Assembly (NCBI RefSeq): GCF_003052605.1
Contig: NZ_QASO01000142.1
Coordinates: 1-64,000, forward strand
Direction of reading: 5' to 3'
DNA: 64,000 nt
Source of the DNA: Ectopseudomonas oleovorans
Lineage (GTDB): Bacteria > Pseudomonadota > Gammaproteobacteria > Pseudomonadales > Pseudomonadaceae
Part shown: positions 25,562 through 33,754 of the stretch, piece by piece
Layout of the letters: every line of letters starts with the position of its first letter
How positions within the stretch are numbered: the stretch's first letter is position 1
The notes under the pieces: generated by a model
Told to the model about the DNA's origin: nothing
Database searches by the model: none
Seen by the model: the letters and a program-made list of their open reading frames with translations, nothing else
Made by a program: the position numbers and the translations under genes

Positions 25562-28500
25562 ATGAAAATCATCAGCCTGCGCCTCAAGAACCTCAATTCC
25601 CTCAAGGGCGAGTGGAAGATCGACTTCGCTGCCGAGCCTTTCGCCGGTAGCGGCCTGTTCGCCATTACCGGGCCGACCGGTGCGGGCAAGACCACCTTGC
25701 TCGACGGCATTTGCCTAGCCCTGTATCACCGCACGCCGCGCATGAGCACGCTGTCGGCCAGTGGCAACGAGCTGATGACGCGGCATACCGCCGACTGCCT
25801 GGCCGAGGTCGAGTTCGAGGTCAAGGGGCAGGGCTACCGCGCCTTCTGGAGCCAGCGCCGCGCGCGCGACAAGGTCGACGGTGCGTTGCAGGCGCCCAAG
25901 GTCGAGCTGGCACGTATCGCCGATGGTGAAATCCTCACCGACAAGATTCGCGAGAAGGAAAGTCTCACCGCCGAGCTGACCGGCCTCGATTTCGAGCGCT
26001 TCACCAAGTCCATGCTGCTGGCCCAGGGCGGCTTTGCGGCGTTTCTCGAAGCCAATGCCAACCAGCGCGCCGAGCTGCTGGAGGAACTGACCGGCACTGA
26101 GGTGTATGGGCAGATCTCGCAGCAGGTCTACGAGCGCACCAAGGCTGCCGAACAGGCACTCAATCTGCTGAAAAGCCGCGCTCAGGGCATGGAGTTGCTC
26201 GACGAAGCGCAGCGCGCCGAGCTGCAGGCCGAGCAGCAGCGTCTGAGCTTGGAGGAGTCGCCGCTGCTGGCCCGGCAGCAGGCTCTGCAGGCCCAGCGCC
26301 GTTGGCGTGAGGCACTGCAGCAGGCCGAGCAGCAACGGGAGCAGGCGCGACTCGGACTGCAGCAGGCCCAGCAGGCTCGTAACGAGGCAGCCGGTGAACT
26401 GCAGCGCCTGGCCGCCAGTGAGCCGGCAGCTCGATTGCAGCCGCTGTATCTGGCCTGGCAGCAGGCGCAGCAGGACAGGCAGCAGGCACAGCAGGTGCTG
26501 GATGACCTGCATCAGCAGCAACGCCACAGCGCTGAGCGCGAGCACCAGCAACTCTGGCTGGCCAGCCGCTATGCCCAGCAAAGCGCGAGCCTGCGTCACG
26601 AGGAGCTGCAGCGTCTGGCCGGGCAGCGTGAAACGCTGCACGCACGCATGAGTACTGCGCCGCAACGGGAACGCCTGGGCGAGCTTCTGGGTAGTTGGCG
26701 TGTGCAGTTCGATCAGCGCGGGCAACTGCTCAAGGAGCAACAGGCACTGCACGCACGCATGGCGCAGGAGGGTGAACAGCTCGCCGCCTTGCAGCAGCAG
26801 CGTGATCAGCTCGGTGTGCAGCAGGCCGACGCGCTGAAGCGGCTGGAGGATGCGCGCGCCAGCGAGGCCAGGCAGCAGAGCGAGCTGCAGGTCCTGCTGG
26901 GCGAGGGCGACGAGGCCGGACTGCGCCAGCGTTGGCAGCAACTGCAAGTGCAAGGGCGCGTATTGGATCGTCTGGAACAGTTGGCGCAGAGCCGTGAGCA
27001 AACGGCTGCACAGGTCGCCGAGTTGACCCCGCGTCTGGCTCAGTTGCAGCAACAGCACACCCGCAAGAACGATGAAATCACCGGCCTGCGCGAGCGTTAC
27101 AAGGCGCTCAAGCAACAGCAGGCCGACAAGGAAAAGCTGCTTGAACAGGAGCAGCGCATTCAGGATCTGGAAGCCTACCGCGCCCAGCTGCAGCCCGGCG
27201 AAGCCTGCCCGTTGTGTGGTTCGCACGAGCATCCGGCGGTCAGTCAGTACCAGGCGCTCAACGTCTCCGCCACGCGCCAGGCGCTGGAACAGTGCCGCAA
27301 CGAACTGGCGCAGCTGGAAAGCCAAGGCGGCACCCTGCGTGACGAGCTGACTCGGCTGGTCACGCAGATCGCTCAGGTTCAGCAGCAACTGGAGCAGGCG
27401 AGCCAGCAGGCCGCTCAGCAGGATGCGCAGTGGCAGCAGCAACTGATCGAGCAGGCCTTGCAGATATCTGACGGCGCCGCTTTGCGCGAACTGCAGCGCC
27501 AGCACGAGCAGAGCCTGACGCATCTGCAGACGCGACTCGCCTTGGTCGAGACCGGGCAGGCGCAACTGGCACAGGCGCGTGGTGCACGTGAAGTGGCCGA
27601 GCGGGCGTTGGCTGATGCGCAGCAGCGCCTGGCGCTACTGGCGCGTGATGAGGAGAACCTGCAGGCGCGACAAGCCGAGCAGGGCCAGGACCTGCAGCGT
27701 TTGCAGCAGGCGCTTCGGCGCCACGAGCAAATGCTGCTGAGCAGTCTGGAGGGCTTTGCTGTTGAGTTGCCGTCGGACGCTGGCCTCTGGCTGGACGAGC
27801 AGGAGCAGGCATGGCGCGACTGGCAGCAGGCCCAGGCGCAGGATCAGCAATTGCAGGAGCAGCAGCGCGAGGCGCAGCGCTTGCTCGCCGACGCCGAGAC
27901 ACAGGCCGGGCACTGGCAACAGCGCTGGCAGGACGAAGGTGCGCTGACGCTGGCTGAACCCGAGCCATCGGCACAGCCGCAACTGGCGTTGAATGAGGCC
28001 GCCAACAGCCTGGCCAGTGCCCAGCGCGAAAGCGATGCGTTGCGCGGCCGCGAGCAGAGTCAGCAGACCTTGTTGCTGCAGCTGCAGCAACGCTCGAGCG
28101 AGGCCGAGCAGCACTGGCTGACGGCTCTGACGGGCAGTCCTTTCAGCGATCTTGCGGCGTTTCTCGCTGCGCTGCTGGACGAGGGCGAGCGAGAGCGTCT
28201 GGCGGCTTTGCAGGCACGTGTGGAGCGCGCTCTTACCGAGGCTTCGACGCTGTTGGCTGCCGCCGACGCGCATCTGCAGCAACTCAGCGCTACACCGCAG
28301 ACAGAGCTGGCGCTTGGTGAACTGGATGAGCAGTTGCAGGTACTGCAGAGCGAATTGCGTGCCCTGAGCCAGCGCCAGGGCGAGCTGCGTGCGCAGTTGC
28401 AGGCCGACGAGACGCGGCGCAGCAGCCAGCAGTCGCTGTTCGCCGAAATCAGTGCGCAGGAGAGTGAGCAGCGCCTGTGGCAACAGCTCAACGGCCTGAT

Positions 28501-28996
28501 CGGCTCGGCCGACGGCGCCAAGTTCCGCAAGTTCGCCCAGGGCCTGACCCTCGATCATCTGATCCACCTGGCCAATCGCCAACTGACGCGTCTGCACGGG
28601 CGTTACCAGTTGGCGCGCAAGGGTAGCGGCGAACTCGAGCTGGAGGTCTGCGACACCTGGCAGGCTGATGTGGCACGCGACTGCCGCACGCTGTCCGGTG
28701 GCGAGAGTTTCCTGGTCAGCCTGGCGTTGGCCCTGGCGCTGTCGGATCTGGTCAGCCACAAGACCAGCATCGACTCGCTGTTTCTCGACGAAGGCTTCGG
28801 CACCCTCGATGGCGAGACGCTGGAGGTGGCGCTGGACGCGCTGGATAACCTCAACGCCAGCGGCAAGACCATCGGCGTGATCAGCCATGTCGAGGCAATG
28901 AAGGAACGCATTCCGGTGCAGTTACGGGTACACAAGGGCGTTGGCCTGGGTTACAGCCGGCTCGACGCACGTTTTGCAGTCAAAGAAGGGGCATGA
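25562..28996 (+). CDS. sbcC: exonuclease subunit SbcC
   Basis: The 1144-residue SMC-like ATPase of the SbcCD nuclease, which opens and degrades DNA hairpins and palindromes. Walker A GPTGAGKTTLLD is near residues 38-49, long glutamine-rich coiled coils follow, the zinc hook CPLCG is at 549-553, the signature LSGGESFLVSLALALAL is near 1045 and Walker B SLFLDEGFGTLD follows. It appears intact. The nuclease subunit gene sbcD, normally just upstream, is not here; an IS630 copy and the Wadjet island occupy that place. It overlaps the next gene by 4 bases. Confidence 0.93.
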   Translation: MKIISLRLKNLNSLKGEWKIDFAAEPFAGSGLFAITGPTGAGKTTLLDGICLALYHRTPRMSTLSASGNELMTRHTADCLAEVEFEVKGQGYRAFWSQRRARDKVDGALQAPKVELARIADGEILTDKIREKESLTAELTGLDFERFTKSMLLAQGGFAAFLEANANQRAELLEELTGTEVYGQISQQVYERTKAAEQALNLLKSRAQGMELLDEAQRAELQAEQQRLSLEESPLLARQQALQAQRRWREALQQAEQQREQARLGLQQAQQARNEAAGELQRLAASEPAARLQPLYLAWQQAQQDRQQAQQVLDDLHQQQRHSAEREHQQLWLASRYAQQSASLRHEELQRLAGQRETLHARMSTAPQRERLGELLGSWRVQFDQRGQLLKEQQALHARMAQEGEQLAALQQQRDQLGVQQADALKRLEDARASEARQQSELQVLLGEGDEAGLRQRWQQLQVQGRVLDRLEQLAQSREQTAAQVAELTPRLAQLQQQHTRKNDEITGLRERYKALKQQQADKEKLLEQEQRIQDLEAYRAQLQPGEACPLCGSHEHPAVSQYQALNVSATRQALEQCRNELAQLESQGGTLRDELTRLVTQIAQVQQQLEQASQQAAQQDAQWQQQLIEQALQISDGAALRELQRQHEQSLTHLQTRLALVETGQAQLAQARGAREVAERALADAQQRLALLARDEENLQARQAEQGQDLQRLQQALRRHEQMLLSSLEGFAVELPSDAGLWLDEQEQAWRDWQQAQAQDQQLQEQQREAQRLLADAETQAGHWQQRWQDEGALTLAEPEPSAQPQLALNEAANSLASAQRESDALRGREQSQQTLLLQLQQRSSEAEQHWLTALTGSPFSDLAAFLAALLDEGERERLAALQARVERALTEASTLLAAADAHLQQLSATPQTELALGELDEQLQVLQSELRALSQRQGELRAQLQADETRRSSQQSLFAEISAQESEQRLWQQLNGLIGSADGAKFRKFAQGLTLDHLIHLANRQLTRLHGRYQLARKGSGELELEVCDTWQADVARDCRTLSGGESFLVSLALALALSDLVSHKTSIDSLFLDEGFGTLDGETLEVALDALDNLNASGKTIGVISHVEAMKERIPVQLRVHKGVGLGYSRLDARFAVKEGA

Positions 28997-29541
28997 CGAT
29001 GTTGATGCGAGCGAAGGATTCCACCCTGCTGGTGATCGACCTGCAGGAACGCCTGTTGCCCGCCATCGATGGCGGCGCGGCGGTGGTCGAGCATGCCACT
29101 TGGCTGGTACGCGTGGCGCAGCGCCTGCAGGTGCCGGTGATCGCCACCGAGCAATATCCCAAGGGGCTGGGCTACACCGAGCCGGCCCTGCATGAACTGC
29201 TGCCGGGCGATGGCCTGCGCGAGAAGATTCATTTTTCTGCCACGGCCGGGGCCGGGGTGTTCGATTTGCCCGGTGGCGAGCGCCAGCAGTTCATCGTTTG
29301 CGGCACGGAAACCCATGTTTGCGTGCTGCAGACGGTAATGGGCCTGTTGGCGGCCGGGCGTGAGGTATTCGTGGTGGATGAAGCCGTCGGCTCACGCCGC
29401 CCGCGCGACAAGGCGCTGGGCCTGGGGCGCATGGAGCGTGCCGGGGCGGTGATCGTGTCGCGTGAGATGGTCGCCTTCGAGTGGCTGGAACAGGCTGGCA
29501 CCGAGCTGTTTCGCGAGGTCAGCAAGGGCTTTATTCGCTGA
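28993..29541 (+). CDS. isochorismatase-like cysteine hydrolase
   Basis: A 182-residue hydrolase of the isochorismatase/nicotinamidase fold. The triad is visible: D in VIDLQERL (residue 16), K in QYPKGLGYTE and the nucleophile C in CGTETHVCVLQTVMG. Members of this YcaC-like branch are orphan hydrolases. The start overlaps the sbcC stop (ATGA); an ATG two codons later is an alternative. The gene follows sbcC in other pseudomonads too. Confidence 0.8.
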   Translation: MTMLMRAKDSTLLVIDLQERLLPAIDGGAAVVEHATWLVRVAQRLQVPVIATEQYPKGLGYTEPALHELLPGDGLREKIHFSATAGAGVFDLPGGERQQFIVCGTETHVCVLQTVMGLLAAGREVFVVDEAVGSRRPRDKALGLGRMERAGAVIVSREMVAFEWLEQAGTELFREVSKGFIR

Positions 29542-29561
29542 TCATTGACTGCTCATTTGGG

Positions 29562-29623
29562 TCCCCGCCTTCGCGGGGATGACGGCTGTCTGGAGTTCTC
29601 ATCATTCCCGCGCTGGCGGGAAT
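29562..29623. repeat. two GC-rich hairpins (TCCCCGCnnnnGCGGGGA type)
   Basis: TCCCCGCCTTCGCGGGGA at 29562-29579 and ATTCCCGCGCTGGCGGGAAT at 29604-29623 are adjacent small palindromes of the widespread intergenic repeat kind. They lie between convergent genes and may act as terminators. Confidence 0.7.
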
Positions 29624-29644
29624 CCAGGCGCCACGTTTTTTCGG

Positions 29645-30142
29645 TTATGGCGCGGCATCTTCCGGCCCGGGTTGGTAGTGGCCAGCCTGCAGGTCGTCGA
29701 AGTACTTCTGGTAACGACCGTCGTCGCGGAATTGTTGCAGGCGAGCGTTGAAACGTTCGCGTAGCGCTTCGCTCTGCGCCAGGCGCTTGGGCAGCATCAG
29801 GTAACTGCGATTGACCAGCAGCGGTTTGGGGTGGTGGGTGATGCGCTCGGCATCGGCGCTGGAGAACTCGTGACGCAGCGCGGCGTAGCCGACGTTGAGC
29901 TCCTGCGGGTAGAGCACCACGCGCTCCTTGAGCAGCTTCTCGAAGTTCTGCCGGTCGCTGGACACTCGTTCGATGCGCACCTTGCCTTTGGCGAGAAAGG
30001 CATCGAATGCCGGCCCGTAGCTGTATTCCAGGCCGCCGCCGAGGGTCATGCCGCTGAGGTCATCGAAGTGCAGCCAGTCGAAGGGCTGCGTTTTCAGGTG
30101 AAAGAACACGAGCTGTTCATCGAGCAGGGCGTCGCTGAGCAT
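29645..30142 (-). pseudogene. ABC-type solute-binding protein, 5'-truncated
   Basis: About 165 residues of the C-terminal lobe of a periplasmic SBP_bac_3-type protein remain: LDEQLVFFHLKTQPFDWLHF, GGGLEYSYGPAFDAFLAKG, VLYPQELNVGYAALRHEF and the C-terminal FNARLQQFRDDGRYQKYFDDL. The signal peptide and first lobe (about 90 residues) are absent. Immediately upstream is a REP pair abutting rlmF, so a rearrangement at the repeat removed the 5' end. The open frame continues upstream only as an out-of-frame reading of rlmF. Confidence 0.7.
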
Positions 30143-30194
30143 GGCCGTGGCCGGGCTTTGGCTGGCGCTGGGCGGCTGGTTGCCCTGGTAGGGC

Positions 30195-30272
30195 GAGCAG
30201 TGCGCACGGCACATCCTGCGGCCCAACCCGGTATCAACGTCGCCTCCGGGTAGGGTACGCCGTGCGCACCAG
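30195..30272. repeat. inverted repeat (TGCGCACGGC ... GCCGTGCGCA)
   Basis: Perfect 10-base arms at 30201-30210 and 30259-30268 around a roughly 48-base spacer. It lies between rlmF and the truncated solute-binding gene and marks the deletion joint. Confidence 0.75.
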
Positions 30273-30278
30273 TAGGTC

Positions 30279-31280
30279 TCAGCGCCAGCGGCTGTCGCGC
30301 CAGGCGCAGCGGGCTTGTCCGTCCTTGAACGTCCAGGCCACCAGGCGGCTCTGCTTCTGACCCTGAGACATGCCGAGGATGCGTACCTCGACCGCACCGG
30401 CCCTGGCCAGCCAGCCTTGCAGCAGTTCAACGTTACCGCCTTTCGATACCAGGCTGCTGAACCACAGCACCTGCTCGGCGACCTGCGCGCTTTCGCTGGC
30501 CATGCGCTTGAGAAAGGCGGCCTCGCCACCGGGGCACCACAGCTCGGCCGCCTGCCCGCCGAAGTTGAGTACCGGTAACTGGCGTTTGGGGTCGAGCTTG
30601 CCGAGGTTGCGCCATTTGCGCATGCTGCCGCTGGTGGCCTCGGCGGCGCTGGCGTGGAAGGGCGGGTTGCACAGGGTCAGGTCGATACGCTCCTCGCTGC
30701 CCAGCAGGCCGAGGAAGATATGCTCGGGATTGGCCTGCAGGCGCAGTTCGATACCACTGGCCAGTTGCGGGTTGGCGGTGACGATGGCCCGCGCCGAGGC
30801 CAGCGCGGCCGGGGCGATATCGGCGCCGATAAAGTGCCAGGCGTACTCGCAATGGCCGATCAATGGGTAGATGCAGTTGGCCCCGACGCCGATATCCAGC
30901 GCGTACACTCTGGCGCCGCGAGGTATTTGCCCATCATTGTCGGTCGCCAGCAGATCGGCGAGGTTGTGCAAATAGTCGGCGCGACCGGGAATCGGCGGGC
31001 ACAGGTAGCCGTCGGGTATGTCCCAGTGACGGATGCCGTAGTACTGCGCCAGCAGCGCGCGATTGAACACCTTGACCGCCGCCGGGTTGGCGAAGTCGAT
31101 GCTGGGTTTGCCATAGGGGTTGGTGATCACGAACTGGCCCAGCTCGGGGCTGGCCTTGATCAGCGCGGGAAAATCGTAACGCCCCTGGTGACGGTTGCGT
31201 GGGTGCAACTGGCCCTTGCTTGGTGCAGTCTTTACAGCGGCAGGGGCAGGTTTGCGCGGGCGTTTAGGTGGCTTGGGCAT
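30279..31280 (-). CDS. rlmF: 23S rRNA (adenine-1618-N6)-methyltransferase RlmF
   Basis: A 333-residue SAM-dependent methyltransferase. It has a basic N-terminal tail (MPKPPKRPRKPAPAAVK), the SAM-binding loop ARVYALDIGVGANCIYPLIG and the amino-methyltransferase motif NPPF in TLCNPPFHAS. GSMRKWRNLGKLDPKRQLPV is typical of RlmF/YbiN. The ATG at 31280 is chosen for that tail; an upstream ATG adds 19 residues with no family match. Confidence 0.9.
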   Translation of the reverse strand: MPKPPKRPRKPAPAAVKTAPSKGQLHPRNRHQGRYDFPALIKASPELGQFVITNPYGKPSIDFANPAAVKVFNRALLAQYYGIRHWDIPDGYLCPPIPGRADYLHNLADLLATDNDGQIPRGARVYALDIGVGANCIYPLIGHCEYAWHFIGADIAPAALASARAIVTANPQLASGIELRLQANPEHIFLGLLGSEERIDLTLCNPPFHASAAEATSGSMRKWRNLGKLDPKRQLPVLNFGGQAAELWCPGGEAAFLKRMASESAQVAEQVLWFSSLVSKGGNVELLQGWLARAGAVEVRILGMSQGQKQSRLVAWTFKDGQARCAWRDSRWR

Positions 31281-31391
31281 GAACGGGCATCGACGAGTCG
31301 GGCGCGCGATTTTCCCATAGTCGGGCCAGGCACGCACTGCATTCGGGACAAGGGAAGCTGGTGCGCGCGGTGCCTCTTACGTTTCTGCTCT

Positions 31392-31454
31392 TGTAGGAGC
31401 CCGCTTGCGGGCGATCAGCGGTAGCGGATGATCGCTGGCAAGTCAGCTCCTACA
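31392..31454. repeat. REP pair (GTAGGAGC type)
   Basis: TGTAGGAGCCCGCTTGCGGGCGA on the left and a partly diverged right arm ending GCTCCTACA. The right arm supplies the TAG stop (31450-31452, minus strand) of the SLC13 permease. Confidence 0.8.
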
Positions 31455-33279
31455 GCGGAAAGATCAGCGGCACCAGCAGCACGCTGACCATCATCACCAG
31501 CAGGGTGAAGGGCACGCCGATGCGCACGAAGTCGCCGAAACGGTACTGGCCGGGACCGAGCACCAGGGTATTCACTGGCGAGGAGATCGGCGTCATGAAG
31601 GCGGCCGAGGCAGCCAGGGCCACGGTCATGGCGAAGGGCAGGGGCGACACATCCAGCGCCTGCGCCGTGGCGATGGCCACCGGGGCCATCAGTACCGCCG
31701 TGGCTGTGTTGGAAATGAACAGGCCAATCACCGCGGTAAGCACGAACAGGCTGGCCAGGATTAGATGCGGCCCGGCATCGCCCAGGCCGCCCACCAGGCC
31801 CTGCACGGCCAGCTCGACGCCGCCGGTCTGCTGCAAGGCCTGGGCGAAAGGCAGCATGCCGACGATAAGAATCAGCGTCGGCCAGTGGATGGCGCGGTAG
31901 GCGCTGTCCAGGTCGATACAGCGAAACGCGCCCATCAGCAGGCAGGCAATAAGTGCGGCCTGTACGTTGGGCACCAAGCCGAAAACCATCAGCACGACCA
32001 TCACTGCCAGGCTGAGCAATGCGTAGGGCGCCTTGCGTGCGGCAGGCGCCACCTCGGCCACTTCCGCCGGCAGGCTGAGCACCAGAAAGTCGCGGCTCAG
32101 ACCCTGAAGGCGGTGGATGTCGCGCCAGGCGCCGGCCACCAGCAGGGTGTCGGAGGCCTTGAGTTTTTCGTCCACCAGCACGCCTTCCAGCGCCTGGCCC
32201 TGACGGCGCAGGCCGACCACGTTGAGCTTGTGCCGCGAGCGAAAGCCCAGTTCCTGAATCGTTTTGCCGGGTAGTTGCGACTCCGGCGGCAGCGCCACTT
32301 CGGCCAAGCCCAGTTCATGGGCGTGCAGGCTGAAATACGAATGCGCCAGCGGCATGGGCTCCAGGCCCAGCGCCTGGTAGCTGCCGAGCAGGCCGATGGT
32401 GGGGCTGGCTATATCCACCAGCAGCACATCGCCTGGTTCCAGCTGGGTGTTGCCGCTGGCCATCAGCAGCAGGGTACGCAGGCGCTGGCGACGTTCGACA
32501 GCGATGACGTTGATGCCGTGTTCGCGGCGCAGTTGCAGTTCGTTGAGCACCTGATTGGCCAGGGGCGAGTCGGCGCGCACCTGCAGGCGTCGCTCGCGCT
32601 CACCCAGGCGATAGCGCTCGGCCAGATCGGCCAGAGTCAGGTGTGGCGGTTCGTTGTTGCCTCCTGCTTCGCTGCGCACAAGCCAGCGGCGCGCCAGCAG
32701 CATGTAGCCGATACCGAGCAGCAGCACGGTGAGGCCGATGGGGGTAAAGGCGAAAAAGTCGAAACCCTCCAGCCCGGCACGGCGCAGTTCGGCATGCACC
32801 ACCAGGTTGGGCGGGGTGGCCACCAGGGTCAGCATGCCGCTGATCAGCCCGGCGAAGGCCAGCGGCATCATCAGGCGTGCCGGAGCAATGCGCAGGCGGG
32901 CGGCGACGCCAAGTACCACCGGGATGAAGATCGCCACCACGCCGGTGGAACTCATCACCGAGCCGAGCCCGGCCACGGCCAACATCAGCAGAATCAGCAG
33001 GCGCGTCTCGCTGCTGCCGGCCTTGGTCACCAGCCAGTCGCCCAGGCGGTAGGCGATGCCGGTGCGCACCAGACCGTCGCCGATGACGAACAGCGCGGCA
33101 ATCAGGATGACGTTGGCGTCGCTGAAACCGGCCAGGGTCTGTTGCAGGTCGAGTACGCCGGTCAGCGGCAGGGCGACCAGCACCAGCAGGGCGACCACGT
33201 CCATGCGTGGCTTGCCGATGATGAAGAGGGTGACGGCGCCGGCCAGCAGGCCCAGCACCCAGAGCAGGTCAGGATTCAT
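31450..33279 (-). CDS. SLC13-family (DASS) permease with two TrkA-C domains
   Basis: A 609-residue inner-membrane anion transporter. N- and C-terminal halves are hydrophobic with the family SNTATAVLMAP loop near residue 520 and the matching MSSTGVVAIFIP near 110. Between them, about residues 205-375, lie two cytoplasmic TrkA-C/RCK-C domains (ANQVLNELQLRREHGINVIA; KTIQELGFRSRHKLNVVGLR). Such proteins carry sulfate, C4-dicarboxylates or related anions with sodium; the substrate cannot be read from sequence. It is monocistronic. Confidence 0.85.
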   Translation of the reverse strand: MNPDLLWVLGLLAGAVTLFIIGKPRMDVVALLVLVALPLTGVLDLQQTLAGFSDANVILIAALFVIGDGLVRTGIAYRLGDWLVTKAGSSETRLLILLMLAVAGLGSVMSSTGVVAIFIPVVLGVAARLRIAPARLMMPLAFAGLISGMLTLVATPPNLVVHAELRRAGLEGFDFFAFTPIGLTVLLLGIGYMLLARRWLVRSEAGGNNEPPHLTLADLAERYRLGERERRLQVRADSPLANQVLNELQLRREHGINVIAVERRQRLRTLLLMASGNTQLEPGDVLLVDIASPTIGLLGSYQALGLEPMPLAHSYFSLHAHELGLAEVALPPESQLPGKTIQELGFRSRHKLNVVGLRRQGQALEGVLVDEKLKASDTLLVAGAWRDIHRLQGLSRDFLVLSLPAEVAEVAPAARKAPYALLSLAVMVVLMVFGLVPNVQAALIACLLMGAFRCIDLDSAYRAIHWPTLILIVGMLPFAQALQQTGGVELAVQGLVGGLGDAGPHLILASLFVLTAVIGLFISNTATAVLMAPVAIATAQALDVSPLPFAMTVALAASAAFMTPISSPVNTLVLGPGQYRFGDFVRIGVPFTLLVMMVSVLLVPLIFPL

Positions 33280-33311
33280 CGTACTTCCCAGGAGATATGG
33301 GACGAATTATC

Positions 33312-33608
33312 TCAGGGATAACCGAGCGTGGTTTTGATCTGCTGCAGGTTGGCGGCAATCCAGCGTTTGTCGATCGGCCCCCAGTCGCGAATCTGGTAGT
33401 GACCGGCGTTGTTGCGTTCGCCCTCGTTCTGCTCGAATTGGCAGTCGATATCCAGCTCGGAAAGGGCGGCCAGGGTGTCCTGCGCGGTGCGCCTGGGCAT
33501 GCCGGTAACGTCCATCAGTGCCGGCACACTGACGGCCTGGCCGCTGTCGATCAGCCAGGCCACGTAGAGGCGACGGTAGAAGCTGGTGCGGGTCTTGCTC
33601 GTCTGCAT
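33312..33608 (-). CDS. small winged-helix DNA-binding protein
   Basis: A 98-residue basic protein with a winged-helix pattern resembling FaeA-like regulators: RRLYVAWLIDSGQAVSVPAL, MDVTGMPRRTAQDTLAALSE (recognition helix) and GHYQIRDWGPIDKRWI (wing). It probably regulates transcription locally; the target is unknown. It stands 32 bases beyond the SLC13 start on the same strand and could be transcribed with it. Confidence 0.65.
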   Translation of the reverse strand: MQTSKTRTSFYRRLYVAWLIDSGQAVSVPALMDVTGMPRRTAQDTLAALSELDIDCQFEQNEGERNNAGHYQIRDWGPIDKRWIAANLQQIKTTLGYP

Positions 33609-33754
33609 GAGAAGTCCTTATGCGTTGATCCTCGCCACCGAAGCCGGCGAATGGCCTGAGCATATAGCCGCTGGCACCGTTGAGGTAGCCCCGCATGCCA
33701 GGCCGTCAGCCAATGCAGAGGTGCCGGGCGTTCGGCGGCGTCAGTGCGTATGAC

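Noticed and set aside
25715..27565. 616-residue leucine-rich minus-strand frame
   Set aside because: Antisense to the glutamine-rich coiled coil of sbcC; CAG repeats read as leucine.
30143..30529. N-terminal extension of the truncated solute-binding frame
   Set aside because: It overlaps rlmF on the same strand in another frame and lacks a signal peptide.
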